A DNA stretch of 64,000 bases. Source: UBA7374 sp049890275 (GTDB taxonomy: Bacteria; Verrucomicrobiota; Verrucomicrobiia; Opitutales; Coraliomargaritaceae). Below the pieces are notes generated by a model. It searched no databases. It was not told the DNA's origin and worked only from the letters and a program-made list of their open reading frames with translations. Position 1 is the first letter of the stretch. Every line of letters begins with the position of its first letter. Made by a program: the position numbers and the translations under genes. This document shows positions 18,950 to 30,173 of the stretch, piece by piece. The DNA is taken from assembly GCA_049890275.1 (NCBI GenBank), contig JBMHBT010000008.1, forward strand, positions 1-64,000, in the 5' to 3' direction.

Positions 18950-19930
18950 ATGCGGATAGTATTGAAAAAATACGGCTTTATCGGCGGTCTAGCCCTCGCG
19001 ATATTCTTTGGGGCCTCTCTTCCGAACAGCGGGGTCCATTCCCTTCAGTTATTCAATGTGGCACTGACCGATATTGGAATCTGGCTGATTTTCTTACGAC
19101 AAGGGCTATCCTTGCAAACGCACGAACTATTCGCAGGACGGAATCCACTCCGACTGCATGCCTATGTGCTCAGTTGGAACTTTGTACTCTTTCCTCTACT
19201 CACCGGCTTGCTGCTTTTTTTGGTTCGTCCGTATATCTCAGAAGAGCTGAAACAAGGTTTCTATTTGCTCTCGATCCTCCCGACAACAGTAGTCTCAGCG
19301 ATCGCTATGACCTCCGCTTCAGGTGGAAATACAGCCAATGCACTCTTTTCTTCCGTCTACTCAAATTTAATCGCCGTTATCTGGGTACCGATAGTGGGGC
19401 TCCTTTATCTGCGTTTTTCAGACGATCCTGTATTTGGAATTCCTCAGGCACTCTTACAGTTATCTCTGTTAATCGTACTGCCCTTATTTCTTGGCCAATG
19501 CATAAGAAGTTTTTTTACAGATCTATCGTCAACCATCTGCCGGAAGACGACTTGGTTCTGCCCTGCGATTATCCTCTGGCTGGTCTTCAATGCATTTTCC
19601 AGAAGCGTACAATCGCAAAGCTTTAAAACAGTCCCCTGTAGTGAGATTATTTTTGCGATTCTTTTTGCCGGGTTCTTATTATTTCTCGTCAGCGGGTTGG
19701 TTGCCTGGAGTAGCGGCTGGTTGCGATTGGAGCGAGGTACTCGCATCGCAGCATTTTACTGTGCCAGCCAAAAATCTTTGGTTACGGGTCTACCCCTGGT
19801 CGCTACGATCTTAAACAGCATTCAGAAGGAAGAAATCGTAGCGGTCATTTTATTGCCTATTCTGGCTTATCACACCCAGCAACTGGTCTTTGCCGCTGGC
19901 TTACTTCATTTTCAAAGAAAACAAGTTTAA
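18950..19930 (+). CDS. bile acid:sodium symporter-like (SBF-like) transporter
   Basis: 326 residues, about ten hydrophobic helices. The segments LPTTVVSAIAMTSASGGNTA, NALFSSVYSNLIAVIWVP and FYCASQKSLVTGLPLVATIL are characteristic of the SBF-like family (YfeH/RCH1-type) of the bile-acid:sodium symporter superfamily, where the broken helices around G-N and S-Q-K-S form the ion and substrate sites. Located in the inner membrane; substrate not predictable. The start at 18950 gives MRIVLKKYGFIGGLALAIFF, a positively charged N-terminus before helix 1. Confidence 0.82.
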   Translation: MRIVLKKYGFIGGLALAIFFGASLPNSGVHSLQLFNVALTDIGIWLIFLRQGLSLQTHELFAGRNPLRLHAYVLSWNFVLFPLLTGLLLFLVRPYISEELKQGFYLLSILPTTVVSAIAMTSASGGNTANALFSSVYSNLIAVIWVPIVGLLYLRFSDDPVFGIPQALLQLSLLIVLPLFLGQCIRSFFTDLSSTICRKTTWFCPAIILWLVFNAFSRSVQSQSFKTVPCSEIIFAILFAGFLLFLVSGLVAWSSGWLRLERGTRIAAFYCASQKSLVTGLPLVATILNSIQKEEIVAVILLPILAYHTQQLVFAAGLLHFQRKQV

Positions 19931-19986
19931 AAACCCTTGCGAGACGGTAGCGCCGTGAATTATCCTATTCGGTTAATTCTCTTCTT

Positions 19987-22566
19987 ATGGCACCTTTCCG
20001 CACCAAGCGTATCTATAACCCGCTCGCACTGGAGACCTGGTTTGAAAACGTGGCGTTCGACTGGGAAAACGCATTTTCAAAAGAGACGCTCCAAGAGGGT
20101 CAAAATATTTACCGCGAAGGACTCATCTCCGGCCTGGAACTGGACAAGGAAGAGGCCATTGTCCATTGCTCCTTTGAACGGAAAAATACCTGCTATTCAG
20201 TCATTGAATGGGGACAGACGGGACCCAAAGTACGCTCTTCAACCGATAATAACCAAGTCGGACGAGCCGTTGCCGTAGCGGGGCTTTACGAAATTGAGGA
20301 GCTGATCGCCGATGAAATTCCTCCCCTCCCTGTTGAAGGCAAGAAGAAGCCGATTGAAGAAAAACCAAGCCTCTCCAAAGAAGAAAATGAAAATGGAGTT
20401 GCACCGCCAAATACGCAAATAGAGGAGAAACCCATCGAGCGTTCAGCAATCCCCGCAAAAAGTGTTCAAAGCCGTCCGCTTTGTCCTCGCTTTGAAGGCG
20501 TATCCGGTGGCCTTCGCCTTGACGCCGAGTGGATTGGCGAAAATATACAGCGGCAACCTGCCCTCCAACAAAGACAAGAGAAGCCAGTGACGGAACTCGA
20601 ACGTGAAGCGCTGGTTCGTCTAACCGGAATGGCCCGAAATGCAGGCTTTCGCTACCGAACTGAACGGAATGATTTCCTACTCGATGATGCAGAGCAGATC
20701 GCTGCCTTTCTTTCCCGTCGCCTAAAGGCTTGGCGTATTGCCTTTGGAGAAATCGAACTGGATGCGGAGGCAAAGAAAATGGCCAGAGGAGTGCGCTCCA
20801 TTGACTTAATTGGGCGCGTAGAACGAGCGAACCGCGAAACTGTGCGGCTGGACTGGAGTTTTCGCGCCGGCCAGCAATGGCTGGACGCGGATGCAGTGGG
20901 AAAACTGATCAAAGCAGGAAAAGGTGCCCATGTCGTACAAGGTATCGGACTTGTCCAAATCACCGATGAGCAATCGGAGACACTGGCTGACTGGCAGGTC
21001 AGTGCGACGGATGGAGATCAAACCTGGCCCAGTTATATGATCTTTTCTCTCTTTGGACAAAGGGGAGCCAAACTAAAGATGGATCGGGAACTCGAAGACT
21101 GGCAGTCCTCTCTGGCAAGCGTAGAGGAAGATTCTGAAAAAGAATTGAAGCTGCCAGAGTTCCTTCGTGCCTACCAAGCATTCGGCGTTTCCTGGCTGGC
21201 TAATCTGCGTCGTCATTCTTGCCATGGACTGCTGGCAGATGAAATGGGACTGGGTAAAACAGTGCAGGTACTCACACTCCTCCATGCCAGCCCAATCAAA
21301 AACAAGCCGAGTCTGATTGTTTGCCCGGCTAGCGTAGTGCCGGTATGGCAGGGAGAGGCAAAACGCTGGTATCCGAATCTGTCTACCCAGATACTCAGCA
21401 GTGCAAATCTCTTTAGCCGGACGAAAGAAGACTCCAACCCAACACTTTGGATTGCCAGCTATTCACAACTGCGCCGCCAGAAGCAGCACCTTGAAACCAC
21501 TGAATTCGGCTACGCGGTATTAGATGAAGCACAACAAATCAAGAACCCAGAAGCCAAAGTCACCCAGGCTTGTTGTTCAATTCAAGCAGAATGCCGAATC
21601 GCTTTAACGGGCACGCCGATCGAAAACCGATTACTCGACCTTTGGACACTCTTCCGTTTTCTTATGCCAGGTCTACTGGGTACTCGCAAACGCTTTGAAA
21701 CATACTGTAACGAAGAGAATCGAGAAGAAAAAGAAGCGTTTGAAAAACGCCTTCGCCAACAGATCGCACCTTTTCTGCTCCGCCGCATGAAGGATAAAGT
21801 CAGCCGTGAACTGCCTCCTAAAATGGAAATTGATCTAGTCTGCCCGATTACAGACCGACAGCGGCAGGCTTACAGTGCCCTACTCTCCAAAGGACGTGAA
21901 GAGATGGGCGACGATTTTGAGGAAGCTGTGCAGGGCCAGACAATGAACTTCCTCACCCTATTGACCCGACTGCGTCAGGCTTGTTGTGACCCCGGACTAC
22001 TGCCGGGTTATGAGTCCGAGCAATCGCTCGAACACAGCGGCAAAGTACAGGCTTTGATGAGCCACTTGGAAGAGGCGCTGCGGCAAGACGGCAATCGAAA
22101 GGTGGTCGTCTTCAGCCAGTTTGTGCAGCTGCTCGATCGCCTCAAGCCACTGATTACAGAACGCTTCCCTACAACCTCTCTCCTATCCTTGACGGGGCAT
22201 ACCCGCGACCGAGCCAAACCAGTTGAAGAATTTCAAAATGAGACCGGTTCGGCAATTATGCTGGTAAGCCTGCGAGCAGGCGGAACGGGTATCACACTGA
22301 ATGCTGCCGACTATGTCTTCCTATTGGATCCGTGGTGGAATCCGGCAGTTGAGAATCAGGCCATTGATCGCGTCCACAGAATTGGGCAGAAGAAACAAGT
22401 ATTTGTTTACCGAATGATCACTCAGGATACAGTCGAAGAACGGATCCAGCAATTGAAGAAACAGAAAAGGGAACTCTTCGAAAACACCCTTGGTGGACTT
22501 GGCGAAGTGAGTCAGCTCAAGACACAGGTCGGCGACTTGAAAGAATTAGCCCGTTTACTGACCTAA
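19987..22566 (+). CDS. SNF2-family DEAD/DEAH-box helicase
   Basis: 859 residues. The C-terminal ~450 residues are a complete SNF2 ATPase: motif I ADEMGLGKTVQ, motif II LDEAQQIKNP, motif III LTGTPIENRLLDLW, then the helicase C half with VVFSQFVQLLDRL, LVSLRAGGTGITLNAADYVF and DPWWNPAVENQAIDRVHRIG (motif VI arginine finger). The N-terminal ~400 residues are a diverged region as in bacterial HepA-like proteins with an SNF2-associated domain; where relatives have a SWIM zinc finger, only one or two cysteines appear here (IVHCSFERKNTCYSV), so zinc binding is doubtful. Likely a DNA translocase remodelling protein-DNA or transcription complexes. Confidence 0.92.
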   Translation: MAPFRTKRIYNPLALETWFENVAFDWENAFSKETLQEGQNIYREGLISGLELDKEEAIVHCSFERKNTCYSVIEWGQTGPKVRSSTDNNQVGRAVAVAGLYEIEELIADEIPPLPVEGKKKPIEEKPSLSKEENENGVAPPNTQIEEKPIERSAIPAKSVQSRPLCPRFEGVSGGLRLDAEWIGENIQRQPALQQRQEKPVTELEREALVRLTGMARNAGFRYRTERNDFLLDDAEQIAAFLSRRLKAWRIAFGEIELDAEAKKMARGVRSIDLIGRVERANRETVRLDWSFRAGQQWLDADAVGKLIKAGKGAHVVQGIGLVQITDEQSETLADWQVSATDGDQTWPSYMIFSLFGQRGAKLKMDRELEDWQSSLASVEEDSEKELKLPEFLRAYQAFGVSWLANLRRHSCHGLLADEMGLGKTVQVLTLLHASPIKNKPSLIVCPASVVPVWQGEAKRWYPNLSTQILSSANLFSRTKEDSNPTLWIASYSQLRRQKQHLETTEFGYAVLDEAQQIKNPEAKVTQACCSIQAECRIALTGTPIENRLLDLWTLFRFLMPGLLGTRKRFETYCNEENREEKEAFEKRLRQQIAPFLLRRMKDKVSRELPPKMEIDLVCPITDRQRQAYSALLSKGREEMGDDFEEAVQGQTMNFLTLLTRLRQACCDPGLLPGYESEQSLEHSGKVQALMSHLEEALRQDGNRKVVVFSQFVQLLDRLKPLITERFPTTSLLSLTGHTRDRAKPVEEFQNETGSAIMLVSLRAGGTGITLNAADYVFLLDPWWNPAVENQAIDRVHRIGQKKQVFVYRMITQDTVEERIQQLKKQKRELFENTLGGLGEVSQLKTQVGDLKELARLLT

Positions 22567-22601
22567 GTTTTCTCAGACGAACGCACCCGCCTGCTTGACG
22601 A

Positions 22602-23039
22602 TCAATCCAGCGAGGCCAAGTGACGCAGTGCGGCAATATAGCCGTCAAAACCAAGGCCGGAAATGACTCCCAAACAGGCTTCTGCGGTCATTGAATGGCG
22701 GCGTACTTCCTCTCGTTGATAAATATTGCTGATGTGAACTTCAATCACCGGCAAATCGAGACCAGCCAGACAATCGCGCAGAGCCAGACTGGTATGGGTC
22801 AAGGCGCCCGGGTTGATGATCAAACCGAAGACATTGCCATCGGCAAACACGTTATTGATTTCATCAATGATAAAACCCTCATGGTTGGATTGATACAACT
22901 GTACTTCCACACCAATAGCTGACGCTTCTTCAGTCAGGCGGTTCTGCAAGTCGGTCAGCGTCTCATTACCATAGATAGAAGGTTCGCGGACGCCCAAACG
23001 ATCCAAGTTGGGGCCATTGATGATAACGATACGTTTCAT
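22602..23039 (-). CDS. aroQ: type II 3-dehydroquinate dehydratase
   Basis: Dehydrates 3-dehydroquinate to 3-dehydroshikimate in the shikimate pathway; dodecameric cytoplasmic enzyme. I chose ATG 23039 because it gives the family's first strand MKRIVIINGPNLDRLGVREP and 145 residues, the usual size; the frame is open 30 codons further upstream. Catalytic elements: the flexible loop with Arg and Tyr (LGVREPSIYG), SNHEGFIIDEIN with the histidine/glutamate pair, INPGALTHTSLALRDCL, and EVHISNIYQREEVRRHS. It follows the NIF3-like gene by 46 bases on the same strand. Confidence 0.95.
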   Translation of the reverse strand: MKRIVIINGPNLDRLGVREPSIYGNETLTDLQNRLTEEASAIGVEVQLYQSNHEGFIIDEINNVFADGNVFGLIINPGALTHTSLALRDCLAGLDLPVIEVHISNIYQREEVRRHSMTAEACLGVISGLGFDGYIAALRHLASLD

Positions 23040-23085
23040 AGAAATTGAAAAATGGAGGAGTAAAGAGAGGGAATCCAGCCTCAAA

Positions 23086-23844
23086 TCAAAGCGGACAGGG
23101 CTGGTCGAGAAAGACCCATTCAAGATCAAATCGAATCGCCAACTCAGAAGCTAACGCCTGTACACCAAAGACCTCGGTGGCATAATGGCCACAGGGATAC
23201 AGATTGAGTGCCTGCTCCTGAGCCATCGTAAAGTGGTGTTGGCGCAATTCACCGGTTATCAGGGTATCTATGCCGTTGGCTTGTAGATGCGGGACTGCGC
23301 TCTGTCCGCTGCCCGTAAGGATAGCGACGCGCTCGGGCTCTTTACTGCCGTATTCAATGGCCTGAAAGGTTTTTGGGAAAAGTGCCTGCAAACGATTGGC
23401 CAACTCGTGGCGTCCCCCTTCCGGCCCTTCCGTTATCGTGGCTATATCGTTTCCTTCGTAAGGAAGAAAGGTACCGACTCCAGCAAGCCCCAGCGCCTTG
23501 GCAACGAGTGCATTGTTGCCAATTTCCGGGTGGCAGTCGAGTGGTAGATGTGCCCCATAAACGGCAAGATTATTGTCCATCGCTAATTTTACCTTAGCAT
23601 AAGCCGAGTCAGTAAGCGGAATGGGGGGATTCCAAAAAAGCCCGTGGTGACAAATCAAGAAATCGACGCCTTGACCGATCGCGGCCTCAAAAGTAGCCAA
23701 GCCCGCATCAACGGCTGCCCCGATTTTCCCTACAGTACCCAAATTTTCAACCTGAAGACCATTTTGGGCACCCTCAAAATCCTTAATCTCGCTGCGACGA
23801 ACTCGCTCATCGCAAAAGGCCACTATATCGGATAACTGACTCAT
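23086..23844 (-). CDS. NIF3/YbgI-family dinuclear metal-binding protein
   Basis: 252 residues. Conserved metal ligands are visible: the DxG start DFEGAQNGLQV, the H-H-G motif FLICHHGLFWNPP, AVYGAHLPLDCHPEIGNN, and near the C-terminus PCGHYATEVFGVQALASEL, all in the expected order for the NIF3 (GTP cyclohydrolase I type 2-like) family. The protein forms hexameric toroids with two metal ions per subunit; the physiological role is unsettled. Probably in one transcript with the downstream aroQ. Confidence 0.9.
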   Translation of the reverse strand: MSQLSDIVAFCDERVRRSEIKDFEGAQNGLQVENLGTVGKIGAAVDAGLATFEAAIGQGVDFLICHHGLFWNPPIPLTDSAYAKVKLAMDNNLAVYGAHLPLDCHPEIGNNALVAKALGLAGVGTFLPYEGNDIATITEGPEGGRHELANRLQALFPKTFQAIEYGSKEPERVAILTGSGQSAVPHLQANGIDTLITGELRQHHFTMAQEQALNLYPCGHYATEVFGVQALASELAIRFDLEWVFLDQPCPL

Positions 23845-23923
23845 GTAGGGCTCACTATGCTGGATACCCCATCCTAGTGAAGGCTAATTTTCAAGGGACC
23901 CAGTACCGTCGGAAAAGACACCA

Positions 23924-23957
23924 ACAAAAAAAGCCTCCCGGAAAAACCGGGAGGCTT
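23924..23957 (-). terminator. intrinsic terminator of the chaperone cluster
   Basis: Perfect 11-base-pair inverted repeat AAGCCTCCCGG-AAAAA-CCGGGAGGCTT (23931-23957); on the minus strand it is followed by a run of T from 23932 downward. It lies 34 bases after the groEL stop codon. Confidence 0.92.
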
Positions 23958-23988
23958 GTTAACTATTCTGAAATATAGAAGAGAGATG

Positions 23989-25634
<1,646 letters not shown>

Positions 25635-25688
25635 ATTGGTATGGTTTTTGTTGGTTTTTAGTTAAATGATAAATGAGGGAAGTTTGCC

Positions 25689-25964
25689 TTACGCGATAAC
25701 GCCAAGCAGGCTGTCTTCTTCGACTAAGATGTACTCGACACCGTCAACCTTGACAGGAGTTCCACCGTATTGAGGCAACAATACCTTGTCGCCGACTTTT
25801 ACAAAGAAAGGCACATCGTCTTTCTTACCGGTCCCAAGGGCAACGACTTCTGCCTCTTGAGATTTTTCCTTGGCGGTGTCAGGAATAATGATGCCGCCGC
25901 GAATCTGTTCATCTTCTTCAATGCGCTTCAGAAGCACGCGTTCTCCGAGTGGTTTGATTTTCAT
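25689..25964 (-). CDS. groS: co-chaperonin GroES (10 kDa)
   Basis: Heptameric lid of the GroEL chamber. 91 residues: MKIKPLGERVLLKR start, the mobile loop EDEQIRGGIIIPDTAKEKSQ with the conserved G-G-I-I-I-P, and the PFFVKVGDKVLLPQYGGTPV segment. Lies between dnaK (89 bases upstream) and groEL. I looked for a CIRCE inverted repeat (TTAGCACTC-N9-GAGTGCTAA) upstream and saw none. Confidence 0.99.
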   Translation of the reverse strand: MKIKPLGERVLLKRIEEDEQIRGGIIIPDTAKEKSQEAEVVALGTGKKDDVPFFVKVGDKVLLPQYGGTPVKVDGVEYILVEEDSLLGVIA

Positions 25965-26053
25965 AATGTTTGTATGTTTTAGTGAATCGTTTTATTTATT
26001 GTAATAGTTAATATTCAGGTGGCTTTCACCGCTTGAACACAGAGTGATATGAA

Positions 26054-27994
26054 CTACTTCTTGTCATCTTCATCGACGACTTCGAAGTCTGCATCGACTG
26101 TTTCTCCTTCTGCCTGTTTTGGCTCCGAACTACCTTCGGCACCGGCAGCGGCAGAAGCGGCACCATCCGCACCAGGGGCAGCCTGACTGTACATCTCCTC
26201 AGCGAAAGATTGCATAATCTCGGTAATCTTCTCCTTTGGCGCCTTGAGCGCATCCAGATCTGCATCCTGATTTTCAAGCACCTTCTTACCGTCCTCAATA
26301 GCAGCTTCCAAAGCAGTCTTTTTCTCTGCAGGAATCTTATCACCGAGTTCAGAAATCTGCTTCTCCGACTGATAAACCAGATTATCCAACTCATTGCGGG
26401 CCTCTACCTTGGCCTTGAGTTCCCCGTCCTCGGCAGCATGAGCTTCGGCTTCACGCTTGAGCTTCTCAACCTCATCCTTGTCCAAGCCGGAAGAACCGCT
26501 GATTGTGATCTTCTGCTCCTTACCTGTCCCCTGATCCTTGGCGCTGACATTGAGGATGCCGTTGGCGTCGATATCGAAAGTCACTTCAATTTGTGGAACA
26601 CCACGGGCAGCAGAGGGAATACCATCCAAACGGAAAGTACCCAGCATCTTGTTATCCTTGGCCATCGGGCGTTCACCCTGTAGAACCTTGATGTCAACCG
26701 CTGTTTGATTATCTGCGTACGTAGAAAAGGTTTGGCTCTTCTTGCTCGGAATCGTCGTGTTGCGCTCAATCATCGGTGTAGCGACTGCACCGGCAGTTTC
26801 GATAGCAAGAGTCAGCGGCGTAACATCCAGTAGAAGCACATCACGCACATCACCTTGCAAAACACCACCCTGGATAGCGGCACCGATGGCCACAACCTCA
26901 TCCGGATTGACCCCTTGGTGAGGTGCTTTACCCGCCAGTTCCTTGGCCAACTCAACCACCTTAGGTGAGCGTGTCATACCACCGACAAGAACAAGCTCAC
27001 CAATTTCAGAAGCACTGTGTCCGGAGTCCTCCAGGCAGGCTTTAAAGGGAGCGGCCGTGCGTTGGTAAAGACCATCACAAATCTGCTCCAGCTTCGCACG
27101 GGTCAGCGTAATGTTGAGGTGCTTTGGACCTGAGGCATCCGCAGTAATGAAAGGAAGATTGATATCGGAACTCTGTGTTGAAGAAAGCGCGATTTTAGCC
27201 TTTTCTCCCTCCTCCTTCAGGCGCTGAAGAGCCATCTTGTCGGAGCGTAAATCAATACCCTGCTCTTTTTTGAATTCTTCGATCAGGAAATCAATCAAGG
27301 CACTGTCCCAATTATCTCCACCGAGATGGGTGTCACCGTTCGTCGCCTTCACCTCAAAGACACCGTCCCCAATCTCCAGAATAGAAATATCGAAAGTACC
27401 GCCACCAAGGTCGTATACCGCGATGACTTCATCCTGCCCTTTGTCCAGCCCGTAAGCCAGCGCTGCTGCGGTTGGTTCGTTGATGATACGCTTGACTTCT
27501 AGACCAGCGATCTGACCGGCATCCTTCGTCGCTTGCCGCTGAGCATCATTAAAGTAGGCCGGAACGGTAATGACGGCTTCCGTCACTGTTTCACCCAAGT
27601 AAGCCTCGGCGTCTGCCTTCAGCTTTTGAAGAATCATAGCAGAAATCTGCTCCGGTGCAAACTGCTCGGGTTTACCATCCACCTCTGCCTCAATGTAAGC
27701 ATCTCCATTCTTACCCGAGACAACGTTGTATGGCAGGGAAGCAGCCTCTTCTCGTACTTCGTCGTGCTTGCGACCAATGAAGCGCTTGGCCGAGAAAATC
27801 GTATTGTTCGGATTAGTTACCGCCTGCCGCTTGGCCGCCTGGCCAACTAGGCGCTCACCGTTTTTGGCAAAAGCCACGACCGATGGAGTCGTGCGCGCAC
27901 CTTCTGCATTGGGGATGACAACCGGTTCGCCACCTTCCATTACGGACATACAGGAATTTGTTGTTCCTAAATCAATACCAAGTATTTTACTCAT
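26054..27994 (-). CDS. dnaK: chaperone DnaK (Hsp70)
   Basis: 646 residues. ATPase domain: GIDLGTTNSCMSVMEGGEPV, IINEPTAAALAYGLDKG, IAVYDLGGGTFDISILEIGD, VLVGGMTRSPKVVELAKEL. Substrate domain: LLLDVTPLTLAIETAGAVAT, then the helical lid and a disordered Ala/Gly/Glu tail ending VVDEDDKK. Folds and holds client proteins with DnaJ and GrpE, neither of which is in this window. It is transcribed toward groES-groEL with no terminator visible in between, suggesting a dnaK-groES-groEL unit. Confidence 0.99.
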   Translation of the reverse strand: MSKILGIDLGTTNSCMSVMEGGEPVVIPNAEGARTTPSVVAFAKNGERLVGQAAKRQAVTNPNNTIFSAKRFIGRKHDEVREEAASLPYNVVSGKNGDAYIEAEVDGKPEQFAPEQISAMILQKLKADAEAYLGETVTEAVITVPAYFNDAQRQATKDAGQIAGLEVKRIINEPTAAALAYGLDKGQDEVIAVYDLGGGTFDISILEIGDGVFEVKATNGDTHLGGDNWDSALIDFLIEEFKKEQGIDLRSDKMALQRLKEEGEKAKIALSSTQSSDINLPFITADASGPKHLNITLTRAKLEQICDGLYQRTAAPFKACLEDSGHSASEIGELVLVGGMTRSPKVVELAKELAGKAPHQGVNPDEVVAIGAAIQGGVLQGDVRDVLLLDVTPLTLAIETAGAVATPMIERNTTIPSKKSQTFSTYADNQTAVDIKVLQGERPMAKDNKMLGTFRLDGIPSAARGVPQIEVTFDIDANGILNVSAKDQGTGKEQKITISGSSGLDKDEVEKLKREAEAHAAEDGELKAKVEARNELDNLVYQSEKQISELGDKIPAEKKTALEAAIEDGKKVLENQDADLDALKAPKEKITEIMQSFAEEMYSQAAPGADGAASAAAGAEGSSEPKQAEGETVDADFEVVDEDDKK

Positions 27995-28232
27995 GCCAAG
28001 ATGTAAGCAATCTCGGTGCCCAAGGTATACTTATTTCACAAGTCACTCTTATTCAATAAAATATAAATGAAAAGGAACCCTATGAAAGGCCTTTGCTTTG
28101 TGCAAAAAGAGACACTATGTCGCGCCTGCTGACACAACCGGATCCTTTCGCTGTCACTCATTGTCACACCAAATCAACCTTTCCTTGTTTTGCTTGTTTT
28201 CAATTGAATCAATAGATGATTATCTCAATCCG

Positions 28233-28520
28233 ATGATGAAACCGAAACCACGCAAGAAGAAGGTCGACTACGAGGCCTTACAATCACCCTTAATGAGAAT
28301 CCCAAGAATGGATGTTTCCACGGCAAGAAACCTGATTGATCTGGGAATCCGGGATATTTTTGACCTCAAAGGTCGAGCCCCAGAAGTGCTCTTTGAAGAA
28401 GCACGACGAAAAGAGGCCGCAATTCCTGAAGATCGGATTCGCTATTTTCGAATGGCTGTTTATTATGCTGAAACAGATGAGCCACAACAAAGCCGTCTGC
28501 ACCCAGATCAATGGCTGTAA
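28233..28520 (+). CDS. helix-hairpin-helix domain protein (Cdd1/pathogenicity-locus type)
   Basis: 95 residues from the ATG at 28233 (a second ATG follows at 28236). After a basic start (MKPKPRKKK) it has a helix-hairpin-helix-like core (LMRIPRMDVSTARNLIDLGI, then RDIFDLKGRAPEVLFEEA) and the C-terminal pattern YFRMAVYYAETDEPQ...PDQWL that is typical of the small Cdd1/mitomycin-resistance-like family. Relatives are assumed to bind nucleic acid; function unknown. The frame is open back to 28098, but that stretch lies in the dnaK promoter gap and looks non-coding. Next gene follows after 22 bases. Confidence 0.7.
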   Translation: MMKPKPRKKKVDYEALQSPLMRIPRMDVSTARNLIDLGIRDIFDLKGRAPEVLFEEARRKEAAIPEDRIRYFRMAVYYAETDEPQQSRLHPDQWL

Positions 28521-28542
28521 AGTCTAACCATTTAAAAACAGA

Positions 28543-29229
28543 ATGATGCAGAAACAAGAAATCGAAATACCGAGAGAAGTACCGGTCATGACGATGGGGG
28601 GCATGGTGCTCTTTCCGCAGGCCGTCATGCCTCTGCATATTTTTGAACCCCGCTACCGAGAGATGCTCGACGAAGTGCTCGCCAGCGATCGGATCTTTGC
28701 TGTTGCTGCTTTAGACGAGAGCAACGATGGAAACAAAGACAAGGAGCTACCACACCTTATCGCTGGAATCGGCGTCGTTCGAGCCTGTCGTACCAATGAA
28801 GATGGCACTTCAAATCTAGTCCTTCAAGGTTTGGCCCGAGTTCGCCTTGAAGCTATTACAGCAGAACAACCCTTCCGCAAAGCGAGGATTATACAAATCC
28901 AGAGTGAGCCCGGTGCCCCTCCTAACGTCATTGCATCAATTCGAGACTCCGTGCTCGACTTGATACAGGCTTTGATTCGCTTGGGCGCCTCCATACCAAG
29001 GGAAGTACCCGAATTTTTGAGCAAAGTAACCGATCCGGAAACTGTCTTGGACTTATCCATTTACTCCCTTTGCCCATCCAGCGGACTGAAACAGGAACTA
29101 CTGGAAACGACCGAGATATTACTGCGTTATCAGCGATTTGAGGCCTTCATGCATTCTGAAATAGAGCGAATGCGAATTGAAAACCAACTCAAAGGAGAAC
29201 TGGATGATGACTCGATCGGTATGAACTAG
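28543..29229 (+). CDS. LON peptidase substrate-binding domain protein
   Basis: 228 residues resembling the N-terminal substrate-recognition domain of Lon without the AAA+ and protease parts. Typical segments: VPVMTMGGMVLFPQAVMPLH, IFEPRYREMLDEVLASDRIF, IAGIGVVRACRTNEDGTSNL, VLQGLARVRLEAI. The role of stand-alone versions is unknown. The stop overlaps the end of the convergent glycosyltransferase gene by four bases. Confidence 0.9.
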   Translation: MMQKQEIEIPREVPVMTMGGMVLFPQAVMPLHIFEPRYREMLDEVLASDRIFAVAALDESNDGNKDKELPHLIAGIGVVRACRTNEDGTSNLVLQGLARVRLEAITAEQPFRKARIIQIQSEPGAPPNVIASIRDSVLDLIQALIRLGASIPREVPEFLSKVTDPETVLDLSIYSLCPSSGLKQELLETTEILLRYQRFEAFMHSEIERMRIENQLKGELDDDSIGMN

Positions 29230-30164
29230 TCACTCTCTTCTTGATGAACCTTGCGCACAATATAAGCGGGACGGCATTTCACCTCATCATAAATACGGGC
29301 GACATACTCTCCGACCAAAGAGATTCCGATCAGGATGGCACCACCCAGTAGGCTGATCAAAATAACTATCGTAGTAAATCCAGTAAACGCCACTTCGTAT
29401 CCAAACAACCGCTTAAAGGCAAAAAATACAGCAATGAAAAATGCAGTTGCAGCGGTGCATAGACCGAGTGCACCCAGTAAGCGTATCGGCTTGTAAGAGA
29501 AACTGAGCACGCCATCCAAGGCGTACTGAAATAAATTTCCAAAAGTTTGCTTCGGCTCACCCTGACTGCGATCCCTGCGCGAATATTCTACAAAATCCTG
29601 TCGGAACCCGATCCAGGTGTACAAACCCGGCAGGAAACGGTTCCGCTCTGGCAGTTGTTTTAGATAATCGACTGCAGCACGATCGAGCAGTGAAAAAACT
29701 CCTACATTCGGTGGAATTGGAAAATCAATGACATAACGAAAGCATTTGTGAAAAAGCTCAAAACCCACCCGGCGCAAGCCGGTTTCCGCTCGGGCGGTTC
29801 GACGGGCAAAGACAACTTCACCACCGTTTTCCCATGCTTTAATTAATTGCGGAATCACCTCCGGTGGATCCTGCATGTCCGCATCCATTACAATCACAGC
29901 CTCGCCCATAGCATGATCAATGGCTGCTGTGACCGCAGCCTGATGACCAAAATTGCGCGAAAGTTCGACTAGAGTGATTTCCGGAAATCGAGACTGCGCC
30001 TTGAGGATGATCTCCTGACTAGAGTCGGATGAACCATCATTGACTAAAACAAATTCCCAGGATTCACCAAGTTCGTTGAGAATTCGCGCAACCGCTTCTA
30101 TGAATTCACCGATGCCTTCAGACTCATTGAATACCGGAGCAACGACACTGATTTTTGGATCCAT
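29226..30164 (-). CDS. family 2 glycosyltransferase, polyprenyl-phosphate type
   Basis: 312 residues. N-terminal GT-A domain: SVVAPVFNESEGIGEFIEAV, VLVNDGSSDSSQEIILKA, SRNFGHQAAVTAAIDHAMGE, VIVMDADMQDPPEVIPQLI (the D-x-D metal site). Two C-terminal transmembrane helices (LGLCTAATAFFIAVFFAF and TIVILISLLGGAILIGISLV) and the end YDEVKCRPAYIV are characteristic of GtrB/dolichol-phosphate-mannose-synthase-like enzymes that load a sugar on undecaprenyl phosphate. The next gene on this strand, 9 bases upstream, is a PMT-type membrane glycosyltransferase, the natural consumer of such a lipid-linked sugar. Confidence 0.92.
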   Translation of the reverse strand: MDPKISVVAPVFNESEGIGEFIEAVARILNELGESWEFVLVNDGSSDSSQEIILKAQSRFPEITLVELSRNFGHQAAVTAAIDHAMGEAVIVMDADMQDPPEVIPQLIKAWENGGEVVFARRTARAETGLRRVGFELFHKCFRYVIDFPIPPNVGVFSLLDRAAVDYLKQLPERNRFLPGLYTWIGFRQDFVEYSRRDRSQGEPKQTFGNLFQYALDGVLSFSYKPIRLLGALGLCTAATAFFIAVFFAFKRLFGYEVAFTGFTTIVILISLLGGAILIGISLVGEYVARIYDEVKCRPAYIVRKVHQEESD

Positions 30165-30173
30165 AATTATGGT

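Noticed and set aside
25965..28100. CIRCE elements before groES or dnaK
   Set aside because: No TTAGCACTC / GAGTGCTAA inverted repeat found in either leader.
28098..28232. Extended N-terminus of the helix-hairpin-helix protein
   Set aside because: The added 45 residues lie in the dnaK leader gap, have no family match, and the ATG at 28233 gives the expected basic start.
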